A program made the translations under genes and the position numbers. A stretch of 64,000 bases of DNA. Origin: Variovorax davisae. Its GTDB lineage: Bacteria; Pseudomonadota; Gammaproteobacteria; Burkholderiales; Burkholderiaceae_C. Position 1 is the stretch's first letter, and each line of letters begins with the position of its first letter. Shown here piece after piece: positions 15,754 through 25,597 of this stretch. Where the stretch lies: positions 265,048 through 329,047 of the forward strand of contig NZ_JASZYS010000008.1 in NCBI RefSeq assembly GCF_030316845.1, written 5' to 3'. Under the pieces are notes generated by a model. That model saw only the letters and a program-made list of their open reading frames with translations, did not search any database and was not told the origin of the DNA.

Positions 15754-16952
15754 TCGACCGCTCCTTCGCTCTTCATCGCCGAGATCTCGTCGGCGCCGTA
15801 GCCCAGCTCGGCCAGCAGGGCGTCGGTCTGCTCGCCGGGGTCGGGCGCTGCATGATGAAAATACTCGGGATGCGGAAAGGCCGACAGATTGATCGGCGAG
15901 CGGATCAGGTTGACTTCGCCGAGCACCGGGTGCTTGGCCGGGCGCGTCATGCGCAGGTGCTTGACCTGCAGGTCCTCGAAGGCCTGGCCGATGTTGTAGA
16001 CCGGACCGCAGGGCACGCCGGCCGGATTCAGCTTCGCGACCAGTTCCGCGACCGTGAACCGGCGCGTCACTTCGTTGACCGCGGCGTCGAGCTGGCGCCG
16101 ATGCGCCACCCGCGACTCGAAGCTCTGGTAGTCCGCGTCCTGATGCAGCGCGTGCGCGCCCAGCGCCTCGCAGAAGCCGGCCCACATGTACTGCGTGCTG
16201 GCGCAGATGTTGACCTGGCCGTCGCTGGCGTCGAAGGTGCTCATCGGCACCTGGGTCGGATGCGCGTTGCCTTCCTGCACCGGGATGTCGCCAGCCACCG
16301 TGTAGCGTGCGCCCTGGAAGTCGAGCTTGTTCAGCATGCCCTCGATCAGCGAGGTATGGACCCATTGGCCTTCGCCGCTGCGCTCGCGGTGCAGCAGCGC
16401 CAGCAGGATGCCCTGGCCCAGGAACATGCCCGCAGTGGTGTCGGAGATCGCGATGCCGGTGCGCACGGCGCCGCGCCCGGGCTCGCCGGTCACCGAGCTC
16501 AGGCCCGACATCCCTTGCACGATCTGGTCCACGCCCGGGCGGTCGCTGTAGGGGCCGTCCTGGCCGAAGCCCGAGATGCTCGCGAGGATGATCCGCGGGT
16601 TGAGTTCCTTCAACTGCTCGTAGCCCAGGCCCAGGCGCGTCTTGACGTCCGAGCGGAAATTCTCGGCCACCACGTCGCTGCGCTCGATCAGGCGGCGCAG
16701 CACCCGGGCGCCTTGCGGCGTCTTGAGGTCCAGGCAGAGGCTGCGCTTGTTGCGGTGCAGGTTCTGCTCGTCCGGGCCGCGTCGGCGGCCCGTGACGGAG
16801 CCCCGGTCCTTGCGCGCGGGCGGCTCGACCCGCGTCACGTCGGCGCCCCAGTCGGCCAGCAGGCGCACGGCGGTCGGGCCGGCCCGCGCGATGGTCAGGT
16901 CGAGGACCTTGAAGCCCGAGAGCGGGAGCGGCGAAGGCGCGGAAGTCGACAT
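15750..16952 (-). CDS. CaiB/BaiF (class III) CoA-transferase
   Basis: The 400-residue protein has the family opening GFKVLDLTIARAGPTAVRLLADWGADVTRVE, split here as the ADP-binding and dimer segments, and the conserved ENFRSD and SGFGQDGPY. At the catalytic Asp position of formyl-CoA transferase it appears to have Glu204 (SLIEGMLN), as does the paralog at 533-1735. It lies between a carboxylesterase gene (54 bp upstream) and two crotonases, with which it is coupled by GTGA. The order suggests ester hydrolysis, CoA activation of the freed acid, then conversion of the acyl-CoA. Confidence 0.9.
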   Translation of the reverse strand: MSTSAPSPLPLSGFKVLDLTIARAGPTAVRLLADWGADVTRVEPPARKDRGSVTGRRRGPDEQNLHRNKRSLCLDLKTPQGARVLRRLIERSDVVAENFRSDVKTRLGLGYEQLKELNPRIILASISGFGQDGPYSDRPGVDQIVQGMSGLSSVTGEPGRGAVRTGIAISDTTAGMFLGQGILLALLHRERSGEGQWVHTSLIEGMLNKLDFQGARYTVAGDIPVQEGNAHPTQVPMSTFDASDGQVNICASTQYMWAGFCEALGAHALHQDADYQSFESRVAHRRQLDAAVNEVTRRFTVAELVAKLNPAGVPCGPVYNIGQAFEDLQVKHLRMTRPAKHPVLGEVNLIRSPINLSAFPHPEYFHHAAPDPGEQTDALLAELGYGADEISAMKSEGAVE

Positions 16953-17006
16953 GGAAGCCTTGGGAGAAAAGTGAAGAGAAAGGAGAGGGGCGGAGCGCCC
17001 CGCACG

Positions 17007-18635
17007 TCAGTGCGCCGCCCAGTACGCACGAAAGGACTTGCGCGGGTCGTCCTGCGTGCGCGTGCGGCTGCTGTCGCCCTCGAAGACCAGCGTGCTGCGC
17101 TGCCCGGCCGTGTAGGGCGCCCAGCGCGGCGTGCGGGCGTTGTTCGGGTCGCCGCTGGCCGCGAACGCGACCCAGGCGCCGGCCAGCTGGTCGGCCAGGC
17201 GCACGCTCTCGGCGCTCGGCCCGTTCAGGCCGTGGCGGATGTCGTGCAGGCTGGGGCCGATGTCGGTGCCGTGCGGCGCGCCGTAGCGCCCGCCGTAGGC
17301 CGGGCTCGGGATCTTCCAGAGGTAGCTGTAGGCCGGCGCCGCACCGGCCGCGGCCTTGCGCGCCGCCTGCACCTGCGCGGTGCGGCGAAAGGTCATGTCG
17401 GTGTCGATCCGCGCCTGCAGCACGTAGGGCGAAGCCGCGGGGTCCTCGTCGCGGTACATCGCGACCAGCTGGCGGCCGTCCGCGCCCACGCGCGCCTGCG
17501 CGAACTTGAGCAGGCCCGCCTCGTCGAGGTCGAAATTGACCATGCGGTAAGCGCGCTCGTCGAGCACCGTGCTCACGATCATCGGCACTTCGGCCGACAG
17601 GGCCGGGGCATCGGGATCGAAGGGATGGCGCGCGATGGCGCTGCCGTCGAGCACCGGCGAGAAGGCGCGCGGCGCCTCGCCCTTGGCGCGGTCGGCGTTC
17701 TCCAGGGTCACTTGCGCGGCCAGCAGGGTCTGCATCGGCAGGGCCTGCAGCTGGCGCAGGGGGTCCTTGCCGAGGCCGAGCGCAGCGACGAATTCGCTCG
17801 CCGCCTGGCGCGAGGCGTCCTGCGTGGTCACGCGCAGGGCCGAGCCGCTCATCACGCCCGCGCGGTGGAACAGTCCGCGCGCCGAAGGCATCGCCATCAG
17901 CACGCTGGTCTTCAGGCCGCCGCCCGACTGGCCGAACACCAGCACGCGCTGCGGGTCGCCCCCGAAGGCCGCGATGTTCTGCTGGATCCAGCCCAGCGCC
18001 GCCACGATGTCGAGCATGCCCACCGTGCCGGAGCGGGCGGCGTCGCTGCCGCCGAGCTCCGACAGGTCGAGGAAGCCGAAGGATCCCAGACGGTGGTTGA
18101 GCGTGACCACCACCGCATCGCCGAAGCGCGCCAGCATCTCGCCGTCGAACTGGGGCGAATTGCCCGAGCCCGCGTAGTAGCCGCCGCCGTGCAGGTGGAC
18201 CATGACCGGCCGCCTGGCGCCGGACGAGGGCGAGGCCGAAGGCGTCCAGATGTTCATCACCAGGCAGTCCTCGCCCATGCCGCCGGGCTGCAGGTCGTAC
18301 ATGATGAGGTCGGCGTAGGCGCGCCGCCGGTCGGCCGGCAGCTGCGGCGCGTAGTTGCCGTAGGCCGTGGCGTCGCGCACGCCGGCCCAGCGCACCACCG
18401 GCGCGGGCGGCATGAAGCGGTTCGCGCCCGCGGTATCGGCGCCGTAATGCACGCCCTTGAACACCGCGATGCCGCCCGACATCAGTCCGCGCAGGCGGCC
18501 GTTGGAGGTCTCGACGATCGGGAATATCTCGTTCTCGGTCATGGCGCGGGCGCCCTGGGCGCACCACAGGGCGCCGGTGGCCGCGGCGGCGCCCAGAAGG
18601 CTGCGGCGGCGAATGGCATGGGGGTCTTTCTGCAT
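17007..18635 (-). CDS. Carboxylesterase type B with Tat signal
   Basis: The 542-residue alpha/beta-hydrolase has a twin-arginine leader (RRRSLLGAAAATG, residues 9-21) and a cleavable Ala-rich region ending near 31, so it should be exported folded to the periplasm. The oxyanion loop HGGG is at 149-152. The catalytic triad is Ser237 (GQSGGG, in place of the usual GESAGG), Glu360 and His455 (PHGTDIG). It would hydrolyse carboxylic esters. It sits 31 bp downstream of an ABC ATPase gene and upstream of a CoA-transferase. This suggests that the imported or released solute is an ester-derived acid. The natural ester is unknown. Confidence 0.92.
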   Translation of the reverse strand: MQKDPHAIRRRSLLGAAAATGALWCAQGARAMTENEIFPIVETSNGRLRGLMSGGIAVFKGVHYGADTAGANRFMPPAPVVRWAGVRDATAYGNYAPQLPADRRRAYADLIMYDLQPGGMGEDCLVMNIWTPSASPSSGARRPVMVHLHGGGYYAGSGNSPQFDGEMLARFGDAVVVTLNHRLGSFGFLDLSELGGSDAARSGTVGMLDIVAALGWIQQNIAAFGGDPQRVLVFGQSGGGLKTSVLMAMPSARGLFHRAGVMSGSALRVTTQDASRQAASEFVAALGLGKDPLRQLQALPMQTLLAAQVTLENADRAKGEAPRAFSPVLDGSAIARHPFDPDAPALSAEVPMIVSTVLDERAYRMVNFDLDEAGLLKFAQARVGADGRQLVAMYRDEDPAASPYVLQARIDTDMTFRRTAQVQAARKAAAGAAPAYSYLWKIPSPAYGGRYGAPHGTDIGPSLHDIRHGLNGPSAESVRLADQLAGAWVAFAASGDPNNARTPRWAPYTAGQRSTLVFEGDSSRTRTQDDPRKSFRAYWAAH

Positions 18636-18666
18636 GGTTGCGGTCTCCGTCCTGTGGGTTTGTTCT

Positions 18667-19722
<1,056 letters not shown>

Positions 19723-19734
19723 GGGAATTGCCTT

Positions 19735-21468
19735 TCAGGCGCGGCGCAGCATGAAGTCGCGGCCCGCGATGCGCATGCCGATGCCGACCACCAGCGTGAC
19801 GATGACCACCAGCACCACGCCCATCGCGGCGAGGCTTTCGTAGTTGCCCTGCTCGCTGAGGTCGAGCGTGAGCACCGAGACCACGCGCGAGGCCGGTCCG
19901 GTGAGGAAGACGGCGGTCGACAGTTCCTTGGTGCAGATGACGAAGACCAGGATGAAGACCCCCACCAGCGACTTCTTGAGCAGCGGCACCACCACCCGGC
20001 CCAGCACCGTGAGGCGACCGCCGCCCAGGATGCGCACCGCTTCCTCGAGCTCGGGGTTGAGCGATCGGATCGAGGCCGCGCTGGCCGTCACCGCGATCGG
20101 CAGGAAGCGGGTGGTGAAGGCGACCACGATCAGCGCGCCGGTGCCGTAGAGCGAGAAGGGCGGCCCGGCATAGGCGGCATAGAGGCCGATCGCCAGGATC
20201 AGCCCGGGCACCGCCACCGGCGCCAGCGCGAGGAACTGGATCAGCGTCGGGAAGGGCGTGATCCGTCGCTGCGTGGCGTAGGCCACGCAGACCCCCATCG
20301 CGACGCACACCAGGGCGGTCGCGGCGGAATAGCTCACGGTGTTCAGCAGCGCCGAGCGCACCGTGAGCTGCTCGAAGAAGATGTTGTGGAAATTGGCGAG
20401 CGTGAGGTTGCCGGCGCCGATGCCGCGGCCCCAGGCCTTCGACAGCGAAGCCAGCACCAGGATGATCATCGGCATCACGACGGTCAGCACCGACACCAGC
20501 ACCGAGTAGCCCAGCAGCAGCCACTTCCAGGCGCCGATGTCGAAGGGCCGGCGCTCGCCGCCCTTGCCCGACACCGAGACGAAGCCCTTGCGCGCGAGCA
20601 GGCGGCGCTGCAGGTAGAGCATCAGCACCGTCAGCGCCAGGATCGGCATCGAGAAGGCGGCCGCCTGCTCGACCTTCAGCGGGTACTCGAAGAAGGACAC
20701 CAGCTGCGTGGTCGCCAGGTTGATGCCGGCGGGAATGGCGATCAGCGCGGGCGTGCCGTAGAGCGCGACCGACTCGAGGAAGATCAGGATCGCGGCGCCG
20801 ACGATCGAGGGCATGACCAGCGGCAGCGTCACGCGGGCCAGGGTGCGGAACTTGCCGGCGCCGTGGATCGCCGCCGCGTCTTCCAGTTCGGTCGACACCA
20901 GGTCGAGCGCCGACTTGGTGAAGACGTAGATCAGCGGGTAGGTGTAGAGCGCGATCACGAAGGCCAGGCCCCAGAAGCTGAAGATGTTGAAGGGCCCCTT
21001 GTCCACGCCCAGCGCCTCGGCCCAGAGCCGGTTGAGCCAGCCGGCGTTGGGCCCGGCCAGCAGGATCCAGGCGATGGCGCCCAGGAAGTTCGGCATCACG
21101 AAGGCGGCCAGCACGCTCACATGCGTGAAGCCGCGCCCGGGCATGTTGGTGCGCGAGACCGCCAGCGCCAGCGGCACCCCGAGCGCGAGCGCCAGCGCCG
21201 TCACGGCCAGGCCCAGGTAGAGCGAGTTGAGCAGCGCCTGCAGGTGCCGCCCACGCCCCAGCGCCGCGGCATAGCTGGCGAGCGACAGCGACCCGTCGGC
21301 CGCATGGAAGCTTTCCCAGACCAGCCGCAGGATGGGATTGGCGACCAGCCCGACGAGCAGCAGGACCAGGCCGCCGAAGAGCCAGAGCGAGGGGTCGGCC
21401 AGCCGGCTCGGCACGCGGATGCCGGCCGGCGAGGCGGCGAGCGCGGCAGTCATCCTCGTTTCAGACAC
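19735..21468 (-). CDS. ABC transporter permease, two fused membrane domains (FbpB-like)
   Basis: The 577-residue protein has about twelve transmembrane segments in two homologous halves. Each half carries an EAA loop (EDAAAIHGAGKFRTLARVTLPLV and EEAVRILGGGRLTVLGRVVVPLL), so one chain forms the whole channel. The GTG at 21468 overlaps the binding-protein stop by 8 bp and has GGAAGGA upstream. An ATG at 21453 has its GAGG immediately adjacent and is less well spaced. Function is import at the inner membrane with the flanking ATPase. Confidence 0.92.
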   Translation of the reverse strand: MSETRMTAALAASPAGIRVPSRLADPSLWLFGGLVLLLVGLVANPILRLVWESFHAADGSLSLASYAAALGRGRHLQALLNSLYLGLAVTALALALGVPLALAVSRTNMPGRGFTHVSVLAAFVMPNFLGAIAWILLAGPNAGWLNRLWAEALGVDKGPFNIFSFWGLAFVIALYTYPLIYVFTKSALDLVSTELEDAAAIHGAGKFRTLARVTLPLVMPSIVGAAILIFLESVALYGTPALIAIPAGINLATTQLVSFFEYPLKVEQAAAFSMPILALTVLMLYLQRRLLARKGFVSVSGKGGERRPFDIGAWKWLLLGYSVLVSVLTVVMPMIILVLASLSKAWGRGIGAGNLTLANFHNIFFEQLTVRSALLNTVSYSAATALVCVAMGVCVAYATQRRITPFPTLIQFLALAPVAVPGLILAIGLYAAYAGPPFSLYGTGALIVVAFTTRFLPIAVTASAASIRSLNPELEEAVRILGGGRLTVLGRVVVPLLKKSLVGVFILVFVICTKELSTAVFLTGPASRVVSVLTLDLSEQGNYESLAAMGVVLVVIVTLVVGIGMRIAGRDFMLRRA

Positions 21469-22510
21469 CGAAGGCGTCCTTCCAGAGCTCGATGACCTGC
21501 GGCAGCTGCTCGACCGACTCCTTGGCGGTCGGACGCAGCACCGTCTTGACGTCGCCGAGGCCGAGCACGCCCGGCAGCGACTTGGCGCCGGCGCGCTTGG
21601 GGATGCCGTACAGCTCGCGCGCGATGCGCTCGGTGTCCTCGCTGACCAGCAGCCATTCCATGAACAGCCTGGAGGCGTTGGGATGCGGTGCGTTGGCCAT
21701 GATGGCCGAGGGCGAGAGCATCAGCGAGGTGCCTTCCCTGGGCGCCACGACCGCCAGCGGATTGCCCTTCGACGCCATCAGGGCCGCGAGGTTGATCGGT
21801 CCCGCCGAGATCGAGCGCTCGCCCGAATTGACCGTGGTGACCGTGTCGATGATCGAGCGGCCGACCTGCGGCTTGTTGTCGGCCAGCTTCTTGAACCAGC
21901 CGTCGCCGTAGAGCTTGCGCATCTCGATCCCCCAGGCGCCGACGAAGCCGCTGAAGCCCGGGTGGCCGACCGACGCCAGGCCGCGCCACTTGGGATCGAC
22001 CAGGTCGGCCCAGCTGGTGGGCGCCTCCGCGGGCTTGACCTTGTTCGTGTTGTAGATCAGCCCGACCATCGCGACGCTGGCCACGTGGTAGTAGCCGTCG
22101 GGGTCGATGTTCTGCAGCCGGCTGTCCATCAGCGCCGCCGATGAAGGCGTGTAGCGGGTCAGCAGCTTGCGCGACTTGAGATCCACGTAGTGGCCGATGT
22201 CGGTGGAGGAGAAGACATCGCAGTTGGCGGTGCCGGCCTTCAGGTCCTGGTTGAGGCGCTGGAATGCGACCTGGGCGGTGGTGCGCACCACGTTCACCTT
22301 GATGCCCGGATAGCGGGCCGTGAAGGCGCGGGCCATGTTCTCCGCATCCTCGGAGGGCAGGAACACGATGTACCAGGTCAGCTCGCCTTCCTTCTTCGCG
22401 GCCTCGTGCAGGGCGGCGAGATTCGCCGGTGCCGGCTGCTGCGCGCCGGCCCAGGGCGCGGCCGCCAGGGCGGCGGCGAAGCTGCCGAACTGTCTTCTGC
22501 TGAGGCTCAT
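21461..22510 (-). CDS. ABC transporter substrate-binding protein (ferric/family 1 type)
   Basis: The 349-residue protein starts with a Tat-like leader (SRRQFGSFAAALAAAPWAGAQ) and has the family 1 fold with WYIVFLPSEDAENM and the hinge segment DVFSSTDIGHY. GGAGAC precedes the ATG at 22510. It is the first gene of the minus-strand operon of importer, esterase, CoA-transferase, crotonases and Bug receptor. I do not see the paired Tyr iron ligands clearly, so an organic anion ligand is as likely as ferric iron. Divergent palindromes lie upstream. Confidence 0.9.
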   Translation of the reverse strand: MSLSRRQFGSFAAALAAAPWAGAQQPAPANLAALHEAAKKEGELTWYIVFLPSEDAENMARAFTARYPGIKVNVVRTTAQVAFQRLNQDLKAGTANCDVFSSTDIGHYVDLKSRKLLTRYTPSSAALMDSRLQNIDPDGYYHVASVAMVGLIYNTNKVKPAEAPTSWADLVDPKWRGLASVGHPGFSGFVGAWGIEMRKLYGDGWFKKLADNKPQVGRSIIDTVTTVNSGERSISAGPINLAALMASKGNPLAVVAPREGTSLMLSPSAIMANAPHPNASRLFMEWLLVSEDTERIARELYGIPKRAGAKSLPGVLGLGDVKTVLRPTAKESVEQLPQVIELWKDAFGV

Positions 22511-22584
22511 TGGGGTCTCCGGTGCTTGGAATTTGACAGGCCGCGAGTGTATTGATGGCTCGACAAAAAATGCAAATAGGGTTT

Positions 22585-22608
22585 ATCTGTATACGGATGA
22601 ACTTCATC
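22585..22608. promoter_or_regulatory. Two overlapping palindromes in the divergent promoter of the importer operon and the quinone oxidoreductase
   Basis: ATCTGTATACGGAT (22585-22598) is palindromic except for one mismatched pair around GTATAC. GATGAA-C-TTCATC (22596-22608) is perfect. GTATAC cores are common in FCD-GntR operators, and such a regulator is encoded at 24518-25258. The 150-bp gap is AT-richer than its surroundings. Assignment to that regulator is inferred. Confidence 0.5.
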
Positions 22609-22660
22609 GAAGTACGCCGCAAACCTAGAATGCGCAGGCCTTCCACCCTTCATCCCACGC

Positions 22661-23641
22661 ATGCAAAGCACCGCGATCCATATCCACAGGCACGGTGACC
22701 CGGGCGTCCTCGAACGCGTCCAGGTCGAACTCGGGCCGCCGGCGCCCGGCGAAGTGCAGATCCGCCAGACCGCGATCGGTCTCAACTTCGCCGACATCTA
22801 CCAGCGCAAGGGCGCGCACGGCCCGCACGGTGGCGAGCCCTTCCCGATCACGCTCGGCTCGCAAGGCGCGGGCGTGGTGCAGGCGCTGGGGGAGGGCGTC
22901 GACCTGCTGCGCGTGGGCCAGCCGGTGGCGTACTTCCAGCCCGGCGCCTACCAGGCGATCCGCAACGTGCATGCCTCGCGCGTGATCCCGCTGCCCGAGG
23001 GCTTCTCGCAGGAAGTGGCCGGCGCCAGCCTGCTGCGCGGCCTCACGGCCGAGTACCTGCTGCGCCGGCTCTACGTGGTGAAGCCGGGCGACGCGGTGCT
23101 GGTCCATGCGGCCGCCGGCGGCATGGGCGTGATCCTCTCCCAATGGGCGCGCGCGCTCGGCGCCACCGTGATCGGCACGGTTGGCTCCGAGGAAAAGGTG
23201 GCCGTGGCGCAGGCCCACGGCTGCCATCACGTGATCGACTACCGGCGCGAGGACTTCGTCGCCCGGACCCTGGAGCTGACCGCAGGCGCGGGCGTCGCCG
23301 TGGTCTACGACGCCGTGGGCAAGGACGTCTTCGTGCCCTCGCTCGGCTGCCTGAAGACGCTCGGCATGGCGATCAACTACGGCACTGCCTCCGGCGACGT
23401 CGAGGGCTTCGACCTGCAGTTGCTTCACGCGCGCTCGCTCAGCGTGTCCAGACCCACGCTGCGCAGCTTCATCGCCGACCCCGCGGACCTGCGCCGCTCG
23501 GCCGCGGCGCTGTTCGAGGCGGTGCAGTCCGGCGCCGTCCGGCTGGAGGTCAAGCACCGCTACGCGCTGGCCGACGTCCAGCGCGCCCATCGGGAGCTCG
23601 AAGGCCGGCTGACCACCGGCGCGCCCGTGCTCGTTCCCTGA
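22661..23641 (+). CDS. NADPH:quinone oxidoreductase (zeta-crystallin type MDR)
   Basis: The 326-residue protein belongs to the zinc-free medium-chain reductases. It has GLNFADIYQRKG (about 40-51), the NADP-binding AAAGGMG loop at 150-156 and the YDAVGKDVF stretch. There are no Cys/His zinc ligands in the N-terminal domain. It reduces quinones or alkenals with NADPH in the cytosol. It is followed after 20 bp by a glutathione S-transferase and then a GntR regulator. This suggests a detoxification or redox unit that shares its promoter with the divergent importer operon. Confidence 0.93.
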   Translation: MQSTAIHIHRHGDPGVLERVQVELGPPAPGEVQIRQTAIGLNFADIYQRKGAHGPHGGEPFPITLGSQGAGVVQALGEGVDLLRVGQPVAYFQPGAYQAIRNVHASRVIPLPEGFSQEVAGASLLRGLTAEYLLRRLYVVKPGDAVLVHAAAGGMGVILSQWARALGATVIGTVGSEEKVAVAQAHGCHHVIDYRREDFVARTLELTAGAGVAVVYDAVGKDVFVPSLGCLKTLGMAINYGTASGDVEGFDLQLLHARSLSVSRPTLRSFIADPADLRRSAAALFEAVQSGAVRLEVKHRYALADVQRAHRELEGRLTTGAPVLVP

Positions 23642-23661
23642 AACCCATCGGCAACCGACCC

Positions 23662-24423
23662 ATGAAACTCTTCCACGGATGGCTTTCCAGCGCCTCGCGC
23701 CGCGTGCGGCTCTGCCTCGCGGAAAAAGCGCTGCCTTATGAAAGCATTCCGATCGACATGAGCCGGCAGGAGCATCACGCGCCCGGGTTCCTGGCGATGA
23801 ACCCCAATGGCGTGGTGCCGGCGCTGCTGATCGGCCCGGGCCGCTCGCTCTACGAGAGCTCGACCATCTGCGAGTACCTGGACGAGCTTCATCCGCAGCC
23901 GCCGCTGCGCCCCTCGGACCCCTACGAGCGCGCCGTGATGCGCAACTTCGTGCGCTGGACCGACGAGAAGTCGCTGCCCAACCTGCTGATCCTGAACTGG
24001 AGCATCGCACTGCAGCCCGGCGCCAGCCAGTGGAGCGATGCCCAGCTGCAGGAGAAGCTGGCCCGCATCCCCACGGCCGAGCGCCGCGAGGCCTGGACCC
24101 GGATCGCGCGCCAGCCGTATACCGAGGAAGAGAAGGCGGCGGCACTCGGCAAGCTGCTGCAGCTGGTCGACAAGATGGAGCAGATGCTGGCCGCATCGAA
24201 CTGGCTGGTCGGCGATCGCTATTCGCTCGCCGACATCGCGGCGGTGCCCTTCATCGCGCGCATCGACGAGATCGCGCCGCAGGCGCTGGGCGCCGACCTG
24301 CATCCGCGCGTGCATGCCTGGTGGGCCGCGGTGCGGCAGCGCCCGGCCTTCGCCGAGGCGCGCTTCGACCGCTTCGACGACGCGCTGCGGGCGCGGCAGA
24401 GAGAAAGCGCGGCCGGTGCCTAG
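23662..24423 (+). CDS. Glutathione S-transferase family protein
   Basis: The 253-residue protein has an N-terminal thioredoxin-like domain (residues 1-80) with the GSH-binding segments SSASRRVRL, NGVVPAL and YESSTICEYLDE. A helical C-terminal domain follows, ending with LADIAAVPFIARID. The length is slightly above the usual 200-230 because of an insertion around 110-165. It conjugates or reduces electrophiles with glutathione. The ATG at 23662 begins the fold directly. It is probably co-transcribed with the quinone oxidoreductase. Confidence 0.92.
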   Translation: MKLFHGWLSSASRRVRLCLAEKALPYESIPIDMSRQEHHAPGFLAMNPNGVVPALLIGPGRSLYESSTICEYLDELHPQPPLRPSDPYERAVMRNFVRWTDEKSLPNLLILNWSIALQPGASQWSDAQLQEKLARIPTAERREAWTRIARQPYTEEEKAAALGKLLQLVDKMEQMLAASNWLVGDRYSLADIAAVPFIARIDEIAPQALGADLHPRVHAWWAAVRQRPAFAEARFDRFDDALRARQRESAAGA

Positions 24424-24424
24424 G

Positions 24425-24440
24425 ATGCATGTGCATGCAT
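24425..24440. promoter_or_regulatory. Double ATGCAT element upstream of the GntR gene
   Basis: ATGCAT-GTGC-ATGCAT places two self-complementary hexamers 4 bp apart directly after the GST stop. It could be an operator for the GntR regulator 78 bp downstream. No known consensus is claimed. Confidence 0.3.
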
Positions 24441-24447
24441 ATTCAAC

Positions 24448-24489
24448 CGGCCTTCTTGCGTATTCGGACGGCCTTGCTGCGTGTCCGGC
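24448..24489. repeat. Imperfect tandem pair of 21-bp units
   Basis: Two adjacent 21-bp units (24448-24468 and 24469-24489) begin CGGCCTT and share TGCGT and CGG; 16 of 21 positions agree. They fill the gap just before the GntR ribosome-binding region. A regulator-binding or slipped-duplication origin is possible. Confidence 0.4.
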
Positions 24490-24517
24490 GCGATTAAGAT
24501 AGTGGCAGGAGTCCCCC

Positions 24518-25258
24518 ATGGCCAGTTCCCCCCGCATCAACCTGAGCGACAAGATCCGCGAAGCCCTCGAGGCCGAGATCGTCTCAGGCAAGCTCGACGC
24601 CGGTTCGCGCATCGACGAGCAGGAACTGATGGACCGCTTCGCGGTCTCTCGCACGCCGGCGCGCGAGGCGATCCTGCAACTGATGTCGGCGGGTCTGGTC
24701 ACCACGCTGCCGCGCCAGGGCGCGGTGGTCGCGACGCTGTCGCTGCCCGAATACATCGCGATGCTCGAGATCCTCATGGAACTCGAGGGCCTGGCGGCGC
24801 GGCTGGCCGCGCGGCGCATGCCGGCGGCGCAGCGCAAGCAGCTGCAGGAAGCCCATGGCGCCTGCCAGCGGGCCGCGGCCCAGGACGACGCCGAGGCCTA
24901 CGGCCAGGCCAATCGGGTCTTCCACGAGATCATCTACGACGGCAGCCTCAACGAAGTGCTGGCGCGGCAGCTGCGCTCGATGCGCCTGCGCATGCGGCAT
25001 CCGCAGCGGGCCCTGTTCGACCGCCCCAACCGCATCCGCAACTCGCTCGCCGAGCACCAGACCCTCCTGGAGGCCATCGTGGCCGGCGATGAGGACGCGG
25101 CCTACCGAGCGATGACCGGCCACATCTCGAGCGGCGGCAATGTCTATGCCGACGCCATCGCGAGCATGCCGGCCGGCAGGGCGCTGGCCGCACCCCGGAA
25201 GCCCGAAGCGCCAGCCGCGCCGCCGGCCGGCCGGCGGCGGGCGGTCGAGAAGGCCTAG
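24518..25258 (+). CDS. FCD-domain GntR-family regulator
   Basis: The 246-residue protein has a GntR winged helix (about 9-75; FAVSRTPAREAILQLMSAGLV) and an FCD domain (about 85-215) with a metal-binding His pattern (NRVFHEIIYD, LAEHQTLLEA). The C-terminal 30 residues are an Ala/Pro/Arg-rich tail outside the domain. AGGAG precedes the ATG at 24518. It may regulate the oxidoreductase/GST genes and the divergent importer operon through the GTATAC palindrome at 22585-22598; this is inferred. The ligand is unknown. Confidence 0.92.
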   Translation: MASSPRINLSDKIREALEAEIVSGKLDAGSRIDEQELMDRFAVSRTPAREAILQLMSAGLVTTLPRQGAVVATLSLPEYIAMLEILMELEGLAARLAARRMPAAQRKQLQEAHGACQRAAAQDDAEAYGQANRVFHEIIYDGSLNEVLARQLRSMRLRMRHPQRALFDRPNRIRNSLAEHQTLLEAIVAGDEDAAYRAMTGHISSGGNVYADAIASMPAGRALAAPRKPEAPAAPPAGRRRAVEKA

Positions 25259-25371
25259 CAGCTGCCGACCAGCGCCGGGGCGCGACTGGCAAACCGGACA
25301 AAGCCCTGGGCGCTTCCCGCAGGTCGACGGCCCGCCCTGCACTGCGCGACCGATGGCGACCGTGCGCCCAT

Positions 25372-25529
25372 CAGCGCATTGAGATCCAACCGCACGAATC
25401 TCGTCTCTCCGCGCCGGAAGAGCGCGTCCAGCCGGCGGATGATCTGGGTCGCCCGTTGGTCCTCGGTGATGTGGCGAGGACATCTTCGAGGCGCTGGAGC
25501 GACGCGTGGACGGCGGGCGACGGGACGAG
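25372..25529 (-). pseudogene. Relic of a sensor histidine kinase (HisKA region), frameshifted
   Basis: Within the 427-bp gene-free gap 25259-25685, the minus strand encodes LVPSPAVHASLQRLEDVLA. After a one-base frameshift near 25470 it continues ITEDQRATQIIRRLDALF, then RRGETRFVRLDLNAL. This aligns with the dimerisation region of the kinase at 45715-47895 (ITEDRRAAEVIRRLGALFKRGE, then LDLNEL). Sequence on both sides no longer resembles a kinase, so only a fragment remains. The rest of the gap holds the promoter motif at 25598-25638 and nothing else I recognise. It suggests that a second copy of the two-component locus once stood beside the transporter gene. Confidence 0.7.
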
Positions 25530-25597
25530 CGGCCTTCCCATCCTAGCGGACAGCGGCAGCTTCCCTGCGCATTCTGCCCCTGCGTGGTGCCGACTGC

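Noticed and set aside
14944..18567. A single 1207-codon frame joining an esterase-like shadow, a transferase shadow and a crotonase
   Set aside because: Only the last 269 codons make sense. The true crotonase starts at GTG 15753 with a ribosome site.
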